Assembly: GCA_022447525.1 (NCBI GenBank)
Contig: JAKVBA010000027.1
Span: forward strand, 1-64,000
Source: Gammaproteobacteria bacterium
GTDB lineage: Bacteria; Pseudomonadota; Gammaproteobacteria; Arenicellales; Arenicellaceae
Length of the DNA: 64,000 nt
Direction: 5' to 3'
Part shown: piece by piece, positions 28,706 through 39,927 of the stretch
Layout of the letters: each line of letters starts with the position of its first letter
Position numbering within the stretch: position 1 is the stretch's first letter
Notes under the pieces: model-generated
The model's input: the letters and a program-made list of their open reading frames with translations, nothing else
Databases searched by the model: none
Told to the model about the DNA's origin: nothing
Made by a program: the position numbers and the translations under genes

Positions 28706-30571
28706 TCAGTATTTTGCTGTACCCGGCCCGCTATACATGGCTTCTATTTCTCCTGCGAAGTGCTCCAGTAGCTTATTTCTCTTGGTCTTGAGTGTTGGGG
28801 TTATTAGACCAGATTCAACCGTCCATTCCTCCGGGCAAATGTGAATCTTTCTTATCCGAGCATAACCAGGAAAACGCCCCATTTGCCGGGTAACAAGTTT
28901 GTTTATGTGTGAGGTCAGCTGCTTGGAGTTTAGATCAGTATGGTCCCAGCCATGCTCATTACAAAGCTCTTTCAACAAAACTTTATCAAGGACAACCAAG
29001 GCTGATAAAAATGATCTAGCTTCTCCGAGAACCATAACCTGCTCAAAAATGGGGTTCTCGAGAATAGCCGATTCAATATCCGTGGGCGGCACATTCTCGC
29101 CGTTGGCCATGACCAAGATATCTTTAATGCGTCCGACGATACGAATAAATCCATGCTCATCAATTGACGCTCTATCGCCGCTACGCAGCCAGCGCCCTGT
29201 TTCGTCCTCCACAATCACGCTTTTAGTGGCTTCATCATTGCCCCAGTAACCTAACATGACATTGTCGCCCTGAATCCAGAGCTCATCATTTTCCTCAAGC
29301 TTGATAGTCACACCACGCAACGGAAGCCCTATCGAATCTGGTCGACAAGCTTCCGGGGTATTTACACTAACCACAGGGCTAGATTCAGTTAGACCAAAGC
29401 CTTGCAACAACGGCACTCCAAGTGAAATAAAGGTCTTTGCCACTTCTAAAGATAGCGGTGCTCCACCAATAACCACATAGTTTATCTGCCCACCGAGACG
29501 CTCTCGGACTTTACTGCCAACTAAGTTGTCCAAGAGACCAGCCACTAATAACCATGGGCTCCAAGGCGATATACCTTGTTGATATTTAAACTTTGCCCAA
29601 CCAGCGGTGATGGCGTACTGAAACATCCGTTGCTTAATGGCCTTTTCCTTTTTTAAACCACTGAGTATTTGGTTGTTTACACGTTCGAAGATCCGAGGCA
29701 CGGATATCATCACCGTGGGTTTAACCGACTTCAAATCACTGGCCATTTCTGCAATGGAACGATTAAAGCTCACTTGTGAGCCTGCCATCATCGCTGAATA
29801 GTAACCCACGGTTCTTTCAAAGGTATGAGACAGAGGTAAAAAACTAAGCAATCGGTCCGTCGGTTTTAACGCGACACTGCGCATACCACAATAAGCGTTT
29901 GACAGCATATTCTTGTGAGAGAGCATCACGCCTTTGGGATGCCCAGTAGTGCCCGAGGTGTATACGATCGAAGCAAGATCATCTGGCTCGGACATTCCTC
30001 GCTCTAAATGCGCTCCTTGATCGGGCAAAAAATCACTGATATTAGAGACAATTCCCTCACTGTTACCTTTGACTACGACAACCGTTTCGACACAGGACGT
30101 ATCAATTTCACTATCGCGCACCTTTGCCCACGAGCCATTGTCAGCGAATAGGGACAATTTCACGCCTGCATTCGCAATTACAAAAGCCATATTATCGGCT
30201 CTGTCTGCCGTATAAAGCGGCACTAAAACTAGCCCTAATCGAAGTGCAGCTTGATCGAAAACCACCCATTCAATGCTATTTTTGTAACAAATTGAGACTC
30301 TGTCTCCCTTTTGGAGACCCAGATCGCTGAAAGCTATCTGCCATTTACCGACCTGCTGAGCGATTTGAGCCCAAGTCCAGTCTATCCATTGTTTCTTGTC
30401 CGTATCAAACTGGCGATAAGCAACAGCATCACTGCTTCGCCGCACTCGTTCTCGGAACAATTCATCAAGAGTATGGGCCTCTTGAAGATTTATCATATCT
30501 ATACCCGGAGTCGTCAGCAACGCATCCTGAGGGTAGTTAGTGGCAATTTTTTTCTTCGAATTAGTTTGCAC
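28706..30571 (-). CDS. long-chain-fatty-acid-CoA ligase (AMP-binding)
   Basis: A 621-residue adenylate-forming enzyme. The P-loop-like A3 motif is YTSGTTGHPKGVMLSH near residue 210. LPLSHTFER, GFGLTESSPV (A5) and WLRSGDRASIDEHGFI followed by GRIKD (A7/A8) are present, with the C-terminal catalytic Lys region PTLKTKRN. It activates a fatty acid to its CoA ester for membrane lipid synthesis or oxidation. It most resembles the eukaryote-like LC-FACS (FadD15) group by its ERV-N and QMGRF features. The frame opens with a GTG with a poor ribosome binding site; an ATG 25 codons later is possible. Confidence 0.85.
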   Translation of the reverse strand: MQTNSKKKIATNYPQDALLTTPGIDMINLQEAHTLDELFRERVRRSSDAVAYRQFDTDKKQWIDWTWAQIAQQVGKWQIAFSDLGLQKGDRVSICYKNSIEWVVFDQAALRLGLVLVPLYTADRADNMAFVIANAGVKLSLFADNGSWAKVRDSEIDTSCVETVVVVKGNSEGIVSNISDFLPDQGAHLERGMSEPDDLASIVYTSGTTGHPKGVMLSHKNMLSNAYCGMRSVALKPTDRLLSFLPLSHTFERTVGYYSAMMAGSQVSFNRSIAEMASDLKSVKPTVMISVPRIFERVNNQILSGLKKEKAIKQRMFQYAITAGWAKFKYQQGISPWSPWLLVAGLLDNLVGSKVRERLGGQINYVVIGGAPLSLEVAKTFISLGVPLLQGFGLTESSPVVSVNTPEACRPDSIGLPLRGVTIKLEENDELWIQGDNVMLGYWGNDEATKSVIVEDETGRWLRSGDRASIDEHGFIRIVGRIKDILVMANGENVPPTDIESAILENPIFEQVMVLGEARSFLSALVVLDKVLLKELCNEHGWDHTDLNSKQLTSHINKLVTRQMGRFPGYARIRKIHICPEEWTVESGLITPTLKTKRNKLLEHFAGEIEAMYSGPGTAKY

Positions 30572-31672
<1,101 letters not shown>

Positions 31673-31730
31673 AGAAAAAAGTTTAAAGTAAATAGTTAGC
31701 GCTATAGCGCTGGGCTTTGCATAAGTCACA

Positions 31731-31769
31731 AAAAAGCCCCTATCTAACAAAGTTAGATAGGGGCTTTTT
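31731..31769 (+). terminator. intrinsic terminator after adk
   Basis: There are 18-bp perfect arms (AAAAAGCCCCTATCTAAC and its complement) around AAA, followed by TTTTT. A 14-bp perfect palindrome, AGCGCTATAGCGCT, lies just before it at 31698-31711. Confidence 0.9.
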
Positions 31770-31880
31770 GATGTTTAACCACTCTGCTCGTTATTTGTTA
31801 CGGTTCTTATTTATGCTGCTAGATCTAACATGCTAACGATTTGAAGCCATCAGCAGATGGGAGCAAGTCGCGAATCGTCG

Positions 31881-31936
31881 TCACTGACAATATCTCACTG
31901 ACAATAGCTCACTAACAATATCTCACTGACAATGTC
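31881..31936. repeat. four 14-bp tandem repeats
   Basis: Four consecutive units of TCACTGACAATATC occur (variants TCACTGACAATAGC, TCACTAACAATATC and TCACTGACAATGTC), in the gap between adk and the glutaredoxin gene. There are no spacers, so it is not a CRISPR array. It could be a slippage-prone minisatellite or an array of protein-binding sites. Confidence 0.75.
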
Positions 31937-31984
31937 TTTAGACTCGGGCGCCCGCGTTGCTGACGAAGGCGACCGATAGGCCTA

Positions 31985-32233
31985 TCAAATTTTAGACAAA
32001 TATTGGATTATGTCGTCTGACTCATACATCCATTGCACGTTCCCAATCCCATCGTCGATTCTGAGACATGGTACCTGGGTCTTGCCACCACCTTTTATAA
32101 GCTCGGCATGATTTTGCCGATCCGAGGTGTTGCGCAACTCTAAATCAAGATCACTTCTGTCGCGCAGACTCATAAGAACCTTTTGGCAAAAATAGCAATA
32201 CTTGCTGTAATAAAGAGCGTAGGTTGTAGCCAT
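31985..32233 (-). CDS. glutaredoxin-like protein
   Basis: An 82-residue thioredoxin-fold protein of the glutaredoxin type. YSKYCYFCQKV gives a CxxC redox pair near residue 13. TQVPCLRIDD holds the cis-Pro (with a third Cys next to it), and the C-terminal YESDDIIQYL is the glutathione-binding turn and helix. It probably reduces disulphides or mixed glutathione disulphides in the cytoplasm. It is 22 bp downstream of the FKBP gene, likely in one transcript. Confidence 0.8.
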   Translation of the reverse strand: MATTYALYYSKYCYFCQKVLMSLRDRSDLDLELRNTSDRQNHAELIKGGGKTQVPCLRIDDGIGNVQWMYESDDIIQYLSKI

Positions 32234-32255
32234 TATAAAAATTCAGCCTGAAATA

Positions 32256-33038
32256 TTAGGAGGGCTTTTTGTTACTAACTTCTTCATCGCCCAACACTTC
32301 GATCAACTCTACTTCAAAGATCAAAGCTTGATTTGGACCGATTGAAGCAGGAGCGTTTTCACCATAGGCTTGATCAGCGGGAATATATAAAGTGTACTTT
32401 GCGCCTTCTTTCATCGCCATTAAACCCTCACTGAAACCGGGAATTACGCCTCGCACTGGAAAATCGGCCGGCTGCCCACGATCATAGGAACTATCAAACT
32501 TAGTTCCATCAGCAAGCTTGCCTTCATAGTGCACTTTCACCGTGTCTGTCTCAGCAGGCTGTTTACCTTTGCCTTCTCTGACAACCTTATACTGCAAGCC
32601 ACTATCAGTCGTTACAATGCCAGACTTTTTGCCATTTTCAGCCATAAAAGCAGCACTCGCGTCCGCGTTTGCTTTGACCTTGGCCGCATATTCGTCTTGC
32701 AGCTTTTGCTGGTACTTTTGCTGAGCCATTTGCATCGCTTCAGGTGTCATACGCAAATCCGTACCACTAAATACATCGTCAAACGCAGCTTTCATCGCAG
32801 CCAAGTCAACCGCTGACTGAAGGTTTGATCGCTTCATGTCTTGCGCAATCTGCGCGCCAATTGCATACCCTAACTGAGCTTCATCAGTAGTAAAATCAGG
32901 AGCTCCACCGCCAGCGGTCATCATCTTATCTTCAGCAACGGCCTTATGCTCTGTTGTCACCGTACCAAATCCAACGTAAGCGGCTCCCACCAGGACCACC
33001 ATGCCGCCAACAGCAGCTAACTTCTTTGTAAAAGTCAT
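32256..33038 (-). CDS. FKBP-type peptidyl-prolyl isomerase (FkpA/Mip-like), exported
   Basis: A protein of about 260 residues. A signal peptide or anchor lies at residues 7-26 (AAVGGMVVLVGAAYVGFG). An N-terminal dimerisation domain follows at about 45-145 (LGYAIGAQIAQDMKRS, helical). The FKBP domain spans about 160-250, with VKVHYEGKLADGTKFDSSYDR, VIPGFSEGL and YIPADQAYGE. It is a periplasmic folding helper for outer-membrane or secreted proteins. The ATG at 33038 has GGAG 7 nt upstream, better than the GTG four codons earlier. It has the same domain order as E. coli FkpA. Confidence 0.88.
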   Translation of the reverse strand: MTFTKKLAAVGGMVVLVGAAYVGFGTVTTEHKAVAEDKMMTAGGGAPDFTTDEAQLGYAIGAQIAQDMKRSNLQSAVDLAAMKAAFDDVFSGTDLRMTPEAMQMAQQKYQQKLQDEYAAKVKANADASAAFMAENGKKSGIVTTDSGLQYKVVREGKGKQPAETDTVKVHYEGKLADGTKFDSSYDRGQPADFPVRGVIPGFSEGLMAMKEGAKYTLYIPADQAYGENAPASIGPNQALIFEVELIEVLGDEEVSNKKPS

Positions 33039-33155
33039 TTTTTTCTCCACTTGGGGTTATGTTTTTAATATTGATGAGGAAAAGTCTCTAGCAACGAACA
33101 ATACACGCACTGCCTCTGCTGCCACGAAACCTCGCCAATTTGTAACTATTTTTTA

Positions 33156-35087
33156 CTACGCTGTCAGCTCCAGCATCTGTTTTTCATCGGTTTCGGTTTG
33201 AAACTGGTCGATGAAGTCTTCTAAAGGCATCACCGTTTGTGCCTTACTACCAAACCGTCGCACTGCTACCGTGCCTTCTTCTGCTTCGCGCTTTCCGATA
33301 CATAGTATCGCAGGGATTTTTTGCAAGCTGTGCTGACGAACTTTATAACCTATTTTTTCGTTTCTTAGATCTACCTCTGTTCTGATTCCAGCATTTCGTA
33401 GAGCTTTGACGACTTCTTCGGCATAGTCATTCGCATCGGTGACGATTGTAGCGACCATGACTTGCTGTGGTGCTAACCACGCCGGCAAAGCCCCCGCATG
33501 CTGCTCGATTAGTATTCCCAGAAAACGCTCGATAGACCCCAAAATTGCTCGATGCAACATCACGGGTACTTGTTTCGAACCATCTTCGGCGATGTACTCA
33601 GCACCAAGGCGGCCTGGCATAGAGAAATCCACTTGAACCGTCCCGCATTGCCATACTCGACCAATGCAGTCTTTGAGTGAAAACTCTATTTTTGGACCGT
33701 AGAAAGCACCTTCGCCGGGCTGGAGCTCCCAATCAAGGTCATTATCATTGAGCGCTTGCTCCAACGCTTGCTCAGCTCGATCCCATTCTTCATCTGTTCC
33801 CACGCGTTGTTCTGGACGAGTTGAAAGTTTGTAGATCACCTCATCGAAGCCAAAGTCGGCGTATACGTCGTGAAGAAAGTTGATAAACTCTTTAACCTCC
33901 TCCTGTATTTGTGCTTCGGTGCAAAAAATATGACCGTCATCCTGCACAAAGCTCCTAACCCGCATGATTCCATGCAATGCACCCGACATTTCATTTCGAT
34001 GACATGAGCCAAACTCAGCTAAACGTAGCGGCAAGTCTCGATAACTTTTCAAGCCCTGGTTAAATACCTGAACATGGCAAGGACAATTCATAGGTTTGAT
34101 TGCATACTCTCGATCGTCGTTTACTAGGGTAAACATATCATCGCCAAACTTTGACGCATGCCCAGACTTTTCCCAAAGTGAAATATCAACAACCTGTGGT
34201 GTTTTTATTTCTTGATAACCCCGCGCATACTGCTTCTCCGCCATGTACTGTTGCACAGCCTGATAGATCGCCCAACCCTTGGGATGCCAGAATACGCTTC
34301 CCGGTGCTTCATCTTGAAGATGAAAAAGATCAAGCGTCTTACCCAATTTCCGATGATCGCGCTTTTCGGCCTCCTCCATTCTTTTAAGGTAAGCTTTGAG
34401 TTGTTTTTTATCCGACCAAGCCGTGCCATAAATGCGTTGTAGTTGAGCATTATTGGAATCACCTCGCCAGTAAGATCCAGCCAGTTTAGTCAATTTAAAA
34501 CCATCTCTGAGTAAACCCGTGCTTGGCAAATGCGGACCTCGGCATAGATCAAGAAAATCGCCTTGACGGTAAACCGTTATGGTTTCGTTTTCCGGGAGGT
34601 CTTGAATAATTTCAGCCTTGTATTCTTCGCCCAGACCACGAAAATATTCGATTGCTTCATTACGATCCCAAACCTCACGTTGAATCGTCTCATTACGTTT
34701 GACGATTTCCTTCATGCGAGTTTCGATCTTGTCTAAATCTTCGGGGGTAAATGCTTCTTCGCGAGCAAAATCGTAGTAAAAGCCGTTTTCTATTGAAGGA
34801 CCAATAGTCACTTGGGTCTCAGGGTAAAGCTCTTTTACCGCCTCAGCCATAACATGTGCAGCATCGTGTCTTAGCACCTCCAGGCCTGGTTCCGAGTCTC
34901 TGGTGATAATATCAACGGTAGCGTCTTCGGTTATTTCGCGACTCAGATCCCACAGTTCACCATTGACTAAAATGGCTACGGCATTGCGGCGCAGCCCACT
35001 ACTGATCCCGTTGGCGATATCAGTGCCAGTTATTGGCGCATCAAGCTGTTTTACTGCGCCGTCAGGGAATGTGATATTTATCGACAT
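33156..35087 (-). CDS. thrS: threonine-tRNA ligase
   Basis: It charges tRNA-Thr and edits mischarged serine. The 643 residues have the usual domains. A TGS domain occupies 1-60. The editing domain has [11 protein letters not shown] and later HLP-type motifs. The class II core has [10 protein letters not shown] (zinc Cys), [12 protein letters not shown] and the two further zinc His residues. The anticodon-binding domain occupies about 540-640. The length is standard (E. coli 642). It is usually followed by infC, which is absent here; the next gene downstream is the FKBP gene. Confidence 0.96.
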   Translation of the reverse strand: MSINITFPDGAVKQLDAPITGTDIANGISSGLRRNAVAILVNGELWDLSREITEDATVDIITRDSEPGLEVLRHDAAHVMAEAVKELYPETQVTIGPSIENGFYYDFAREEAFTPEDLDKIETRMKEIVKRNETIQREVWDRNEAIEYFRGLGEEYKAEIIQDLPENETITVYRQGDFLDLCRGPHLPSTGLLRDGFKLTKLAGSYWRGDSNNAQLQRIYGTAWSDKKQLKAYLKRMEEAEKRDHRKLGKTLDLFHLQDEAPGSVFWHPKGWAIYQAVQQYMAEKQYARGYQEIKTPQVVDISLWEKSGHASKFGDDMFTLVNDDREYAIKPMNCPCHVQVFNQGLKSYRDLPLRLAEFGSCHRNEMSGALHGIMRVRSFVQDDGHIFCTEAQIQEEVKEFINFLHDVYADFGFDEVIYKLSTRPEQRVGTDEEWDRAEQALEQALNDNDLDWELQPGEGAFYGPKIEFSLKDCIGRVWQCGTVQVDFSMPGRLGAEYIAEDGSKQVPVMLHRAILGSIERFLGILIEQHAGALPAWLAPQQVMVATIVTDANDYAEEVVKALRNAGIRTEVDLRNEKIGYKVRQHSLQKIPAILCIGKREAEEGTVAVRRFGSKAQTVMPLEDFIDQFQTETDEKQMLELTA

Positions 35088-35278
35088 GATTAGAATTTAA
35101 AAAAACTGTTCGGTTAATTTGCTTAGCGAGCAAGCCATAGTGAGCCCTACTCTGCTAAAATGCCAAGCCTCTTATTGTATCTCAACTAACAAAAAACAAA
35201 ACCTTGTTAGCGACTTATTGTGAGTGAAATCTTTAGTAATAACTAACCAACACTAGCCCGATACTTTTAGTAAACCCC

Positions 35279-36310
35279 ATGAATGAACTAATACTCACTC
35301 AACCAGACGACTGGCACCTTCATTTTCGCGACGGTGATATGCTCAAAGAAACGGTGCCGGCCACCGATCGTTGTTTTAAACGAGCCATCGTTATGCCGAA
35401 TCTAGTGCCGCCGGTAACTAACAAGAAACAAGCACTGGCGTATCGTGATCGAATTCTCAGTGCCGCATCGGATACCAGCTTTAATCCATTGATGACCCTT
35501 TATCTAACCAATAAGACGACACCAGCAACGATCCGCGAGGCCATTAGTGAGAAAATACCAGCCGCAAAGCTATACCCGGCTGGCGCAACCACCAACTCCG
35601 AAGCTGCGGTAAAAGGCATCGAGTCTTTGTATCCGGTATTTGAAACCATGAGTGAAGTTGGCATGCTGCTGCTAATACATGGCGAAGTAACGCATTCGGA
35701 GATTGATATCTTTGATCGAGAGAAGGTTTTTATCGACCAACACATGGAACCTCTAAGACGACGGTTTCCAAATCTGAAGATTGTGTTTGAACATATAACC
35801 ACGGCTGATGCCGCTGACTTTGTCCTCGAATCAGGCGAAAGAATAGCAGCAACCATTACACCCCAACATCTTCTGTTAAACAGAAACGATTTATTAGTTG
35901 GCGGTGTTCGCCCACACAATTATTGCCTGCCAGTGTTAAAGCGCAACGTACATCAGCAACGATTGCGAGAGGTTGTGGCATCAGGGTCGCAAAAGTTCTT
36001 TTTGGGTACAGATTCAGCACCCCACGCCAAACACGCAAAAGAAAGTGCATGCGGTTGCGCCGGCTGTTACTCGGCCTGGAGTGCGATTGAGTTATATGCG
36101 CAGGTGTTCGAAGATTTAGGAGCTCTCGATAAACTGGAGGGATTCGCTAGTTTTTATGGGCCAGATTTTTACGGTGTAGCGCGTAACACAGATAAAATAC
36201 GTCTGATAAAGGAGAAGTGGACGATACCCGACCAAATTGATCTGCCGGTTGGTGAAAAAATAGTACCGTTTTTTGCCGGCCACGAGGTCAATTGGAAATT
36301 GGCTAGGTAA
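35279..36310 (+). CDS. pyrC: dihydroorotase (PyrC type)
   Basis: It cyclises carbamoyl aspartate to dihydroorotate in pyrimidine synthesis. At 343 residues it is close to E. coli PyrC (348). The metal ligands are H13 and H15 ([11 protein letters not shown]), the Lys in [12 protein letters not shown], later His residues (LIHGEVT, FEHITT), and the metal Asp in [13 protein letters not shown]. It stands alone, divergent from thrS. Confidence 0.95.
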   Translation: MNELILTQPDDWHLHFRDGDMLKETVPATDRCFKRAIVMPNLVPPVTNKKQALAYRDRILSAASDTSFNPLMTLYLTNKTTPATIREAISEKIPAAKLYPAGATTNSEAAVKGIESLYPVFETMSEVGMLLLIHGEVTHSEIDIFDREKVFIDQHMEPLRRRFPNLKIVFEHITTADAADFVLESGERIAATITPQHLLLNRNDLLVGGVRPHNYCLPVLKRNVHQQRLREVVASGSQKFFLGTDSAPHAKHAKESACGCAGCYSAWSAIELYAQVFEDLGALDKLEGFASFYGPDFYGVARNTDKIRLIKEKWTIPDQIDLPVGEKIVPFFAGHEVNWKLAR

Positions 36311-36779
36311 TAAGGATAAAAATCAATCACACCCTAGCTGTTTAGTATTTCAGTGGATCGGCAGTAAGCTTAAATTAGATCATCGATCGAGCAATAAATA
36401 GCCTCTCAATAGCTTATCTGAGGTAATTTTGGTCGGTCTAGGTATCCACACCAACGTAATAGGAAGCAAACTCACCGCTCTCTTCATAATAGATGTTTTT
36501 TATGTTTTGGGGCATCAGGAAACTCAGCGGCAAGAAAATCCACAAAGGGCCAGCAAACCCAATATCAAGAACGACTTTTATAATATCTTGGTTTCGATGT
36601 CTTAAAACATAGTTTATCTCTACCCAGTTTTCCTTACAGATAGCGCTATCGTTGGCAACGGTAAATAAAAAAACCAATAGAATTTAGGTGGCTTGGTACA
36701 AATTTGTCGTAACCAAGCAAAAAAGTAGGCAAATAACATTAATATGTCTATCAGCAGTCTGCTCATTCACGATTCACGG
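36311..36779. other. intergenic region between pyrC and the receiver-TonB gene
   Basis: No supported gene is present. A minus-strand frame at 36438-36677 is open but starts at TTG without a ribosome binding site. No repeats or tRNA are seen. The sequence is AT-rich towards the right end. Confidence 0.4.
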
Positions 36780-36788
36780 TGCTATGAT
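36780..36788 (+). promoter_or_regulatory. extended -10 promoter candidate for the receiver-TonB gene
   Basis: TGCTATGAT is an extended -10 element, 46 bp before the ATG. There is no good -35. The gene has a strong GGAGG ribosome binding site. Confidence 0.45.
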
Positions 36789-36833
36789 TAACGGACGATT
36801 AATAAAAACTACAAGTAAAAGGTTGGAGGCAAA

Positions 36834-38588
36834 ATGTCTGAACAGGCAACTTCACCATCTGTGTTACTCATATCAGATGACTCGAATGTAGTGGAAGCCA
36901 TAATCAACGGCAACACTACAGATCTTACGATCAATGCACGTGAAAGTGTTGGGGATGTACTTAAGAATCAGGAACTGCTAGAAAACAACGCCATCGTAAT
37001 CTTAGATTGTGATAGTTGTGGTAGCAATATCGATAAAGCTATCAGTCAAGCAATCGATCTGAAAAAGGCCGATCCAACTCAAGTTCTGATGCTAACGGGG
37101 CAAAAAGAATTTCTCGCAGAAATCTTAAAATCAAATATTCAACCGATCGTTTATCGTGCTTTTAACAAACCTATCGGTGGCAATCAGGTATTCCTAGCAT
37201 TTAAGTCGGCTCTCTCCGTTCATGATGAATTGGTGGCCAAGAAAGAAGCTGGCGAAGACATCATGTTAGTTGGTCCAGCCGAGAATAGAGCTAATCTAGA
37301 TCAACTGGCCGCACAGCAAAAAACCAACCCGGCCATCTATGCGGCGCTTGGCATCGTAGTTCTTGCATTGGTCGCATTTTTGTTCCTTGGCGGTGATGAA
37401 GAGCCCCAGCCACAAATAGTAGTGGATAATTCTTTAGACATTCAACAAGCAGCTGAGGAAGAGATTAATCAGGCTGTAAGTAGAACTAACGAACTCAATC
37501 AATTGGCAACTAACGCCATTCTAGACGGTAGATATATTCAACCAGCCGGTGACAACGCACTTGAGTACTACAATCAAGCTTTGGAAATAGACCCCTATGA
37601 CACAGTAGCCTACGAGGGAAAGAAAACAATCGCTGCGGCAGTTCGTACTAGTTATGATACCTATGTGGCTGACAAACAGTTTGATAAAGCACTGGGGGCA
37701 ATCAACGCCTTAAGACAAATTGAACCACTAAATCTTGAAAATGATCTATTAGCTGAAAGCTTAGGTAAAGAAGCGAGTAACTATGTGAAACAAGTGCAAG
37801 CCACCGGCACAAAAGAAGAAGTCGATGCGATGGCCGCAGTAATCTCCAAACTCGGAGAGCTAGATGGAGATAATAGTGCCTCTAAAGCTTTGGAGGCGGA
37901 ACAAGATTTGTTAGCCAAGATAGATGAGGCCATAGCTTCCGGCAATTTAGTTCCTCCGAAGAAAGGCAATGCCTATCAAATGGTGTCTTCCGCATTGAAA
38001 GGAAATAAAATTAGCCGCGCGAATTCAGAGCCTAGGGTTGAATTGCTAAGTGGGAAATTACTTGCGCTCGCAAACACAAACTTGGGTAACGATAAACTTG
38101 ACGAAGCTGTAAAACTCTCAGCTCTGGTCAAAAGAATCAATCTAAGCAGTGAAGAAAATGAGGGTCTAAGTAAACTAAATGCGGACATTAAGACCAAACA
38201 AGAAGAAATCGCTGCAGCTAATGCCAAATCGGATTCGAAGACAGAAGATGGTAAAGCCGCCCCGGCAGAACAAGTGGCTAAGGTGGAAACCAAACCAGAA
38301 CCACCTAAAATCATACCTGCTAAGGTAATTAAGCGTGCGGCGCCGCGTTACCCGAGTCGTGCTCTTAAAAAAGGTACTGAAGGCTGGGTAAAAGTAAGCT
38401 TTGGAATAACCAAAGAAGGTGTGCCAGTGGATATAAAAGTTGTTGAATCTGAGCCGGTTAAGGTCTTTGATGATGCTGCAATAAAATCCGTTAAAAAGTG
38501 GAGATTTTCACCTGCCAGAAATCAAAGAACGGGCATGCCTGTTGACAGTAAAAATATCTCTACCAAAGTACAATTTCGTTTGAACTAA
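36834..38588 (+). CDS. receiver domain-TM-repeat-TonB fusion protein
   Basis: A 584-residue protein in four parts. Residues 8-130 look like a response-regulator receiver domain with the whole active-site set: acidic pair D15/D16 (ISDDSN), phospho-acceptor D58 (VILDCD), T88 (LMLTG) and K112 followed by Pro (FNKP). Residues 168-186 are the single membrane helix. Residues about 200-470 are helical and contain a TPR-like unit (LEYYNQALEIDPYD) in the periplasm. Residues 496-584 are a TonB C-terminal domain (APRYPSRALKKG, GWVKVSFG, FDDAAIKSVKKWRF). The expected topology is receiver inside and TonB outside. The protein lacks the long Pro-rich spacer of classical TonB. It is separated from the ExbB/ExbD cluster by gapdh on the other strand. 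No histidine kinase is in the window. A role as a phospho-controlled TonB is inference. Confidence 0.75.
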   Translation: MSEQATSPSVLLISDDSNVVEAIINGNTTDLTINARESVGDVLKNQELLENNAIVILDCDSCGSNIDKAISQAIDLKKADPTQVLMLTGQKEFLAEILKSNIQPIVYRAFNKPIGGNQVFLAFKSALSVHDELVAKKEAGEDIMLVGPAENRANLDQLAAQQKTNPAIYAALGIVVLALVAFLFLGGDEEPQPQIVVDNSLDIQQAAEEEINQAVSRTNELNQLATNAILDGRYIQPAGDNALEYYNQALEIDPYDTVAYEGKKTIAAAVRTSYDTYVADKQFDKALGAINALRQIEPLNLENDLLAESLGKEASNYVKQVQATGTKEEVDAMAAVISKLGELDGDNSASKALEAEQDLLAKIDEAIASGNLVPPKKGNAYQMVSSALKGNKISRANSEPRVELLSGKLLALANTNLGNDKLDEAVKLSALVKRINLSSEENEGLSKLNADIKTKQEEIAAANAKSDSKTEDGKAAPAEQVAKVETKPEPPKIIPAKVIKRAAPRYPSRALKKGTEGWVKVSFGITKEGVPVDIKVVESEPVKVFDDAAIKSVKKWRFSPARNQRTGMPVDSKNISTKVQFRLN

Positions 38589-38602
38589 ATTAGTAGAGCG
38601 TC

Positions 38603-38645
38603 AAAAAAGCCGATTGGATTAACTTCAATTCCAATCGGCTTTTTA
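38603..38645. terminator. intrinsic terminator between the receiver-TonB gene and gapdh
   Basis: The arms AAAAGCCGATTGGA and TCCAATCGGCTTTT are perfect complements around an 11-nt loop, with T-runs on both strands. It can serve both convergent genes. Confidence 0.88.
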
Positions 38646-38740
38646 TTTATCTGTAGTCTATCGAGCTTGTTAAAGCCAGATAGGAAACCCCATCAAGAAA
38701 CTGAGGTAGCTGAGATCCGACTATTTCAGCAACGGGTTTT

Positions 38741-39736
38741 TCATGACTTATACATGATGAGTGCCGTATCCAACATCCGATTAGAAAAACCCCACTCATT
38801 GTCATACCACGCCTGCACTTTATATAAACTTCCAACCTGCCGAGTCTGCTCTAAGTCCACAATACATGAGGCTGGATTGTGGTTGTAATCAATACTTACT
38901 AATGGCTGAGAGCTTAATTCAAAAACCTTTTTTCTACCTTGCGCGTATTGTTTAAAAAGACCGTGAATTTCATCTATTGAGCTTTGAGTTTCAGGCAGGA
39001 AGGTAAAGTCCAAGAGTGAAACATTTAATGTAGGCACTCTTACTGCTACCGCATCAAGCCTCCCCTTTACCGCAGGAATAACACTGGAGATTGCTTTTGC
39101 CGATCCCGTAGAGGTTGGAATCAGCGAATAGGCAGCAGCCCTGCCTCGTCTTTTGTCCTTGTGGAAGGAATCCAGCAAGTTCTGAGTGTTTGTGTAGGCA
39201 TGCACTGTGGTTACAAGGCCAGACTCTATACCTACAGCGTCGTGCAGGGCTTTAACTATGTGAGCCAAACAGTTGGTGGTGCAAGACGCGTTGGAGACTA
39301 GGGTATCATTGGCGTCTATCTCCCCATGATTCACTCCATATACGATTGTTTTGTCTAGTTTTTTTCCTGGGGCAGATACCAATACTTTCTTTGCGCCAGC
39401 CTTTATATGTAAACCAGCTCCGTCGCGAGTTCGAAAAAAGCCCGTGCACTCAAAGACCACATCGACATTCAGCGATCTCCAGGGGAGTTCTTCAGGATTT
39501 CTCTGAGAGAATACCGGGATGGTGTCTCCGTTAATGGTAATAGTATCATCGTCATACTCTAGCTGTTCAGTAAAGCGTCCATGCGTAGTATCAAAAGCGA
39601 GTAGATGAGCATTGTTTTCTGTTGGCGCTAAATCATTAATTGCGACAACTTGCACTCTGTCTGAATACCCCCCTTCATATATTGCTCTTAAAATATTTCG
39701 GCCGATTCGACCAAATCCGTTTATGGCTATTTTCAT
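38741..39736 (-). CDS. gap: glyceraldehyde-3-phosphate dehydrogenase, type I
   Basis: It oxidises glyceraldehyde-3-phosphate with NAD(P) and phosphate. The 331 residues have the Rossmann start INGFGRIGRN, the catalytic Cys152 in NASCTTNC, the His in TVHAYTNTQ, and the phosphate-binding and S-loop region GRAAAYSLIPTSTG. The TVHAYTNTQ and S-loop sequences favour GAPDH over erythrose-4-phosphate dehydrogenase, but Epd activity cannot be excluded from sequence. GAGAGG precedes the ATG. It lies between two halves of the TonB region without an evident functional link. Confidence 0.88.
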   Translation of the reverse strand: MKIAINGFGRIGRNILRAIYEGGYSDRVQVVAINDLAPTENNAHLLAFDTTHGRFTEQLEYDDDTITINGDTIPVFSQRNPEELPWRSLNVDVVFECTGFFRTRDGAGLHIKAGAKKVLVSAPGKKLDKTIVYGVNHGEIDANDTLVSNASCTTNCLAHIVKALHDAVGIESGLVTTVHAYTNTQNLLDSFHKDKRRGRAAAYSLIPTSTGSAKAISSVIPAVKGRLDAVAVRVPTLNVSLLDFTFLPETQSSIDEIHGLFKQYAQGRKKVFELSSQPLVSIDYNHNPASCIVDLEQTRQVGSLYKVQAWYDNEWGFSNRMLDTALIMYKS

Positions 39737-39875
39737 TCTGGCTACCTCTCTTTACAACATAATCTATATTCGCTTAAGTAGATCATATCAATCACGACTT
39801 AAGCATTGGTTCTTGTGCTTGGTTTCCCGGATTTACCGTTAGCCAACGCGTCGCTGCCTTAAGAAAGATTGAAAC

Positions 39876-39911
39876 AATAAAAAAGCACGCCAATGGGCGT
39901 GCTTTTTTATT
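39876..39911 (-). terminator. intrinsic terminator of the TonB cluster
   Basis: AATAAAAAAGCACGCC and its complement flank a 4-nt loop just after the last ExbD stop. On the minus strand the stem is followed by TTTTTTATT. It marks the end of the nine-gene run and insulates gapdh. Confidence 0.88.
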
Positions 39912-39927
39912 AAGATTACAAGAGCAA

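Noticed and set aside
31881-31936. CRISPR array
   Set aside because: The 14-bp units are contiguous without spacers and no cas genes are present.
36438-36677. Minus-strand frame of 79 codons between pyrC and the receiver-TonB gene
   Set aside because: It starts at TTG with no ribosome binding site and has no recognisable features beyond one hydrophobic stretch. It could be real, but it is not supported.
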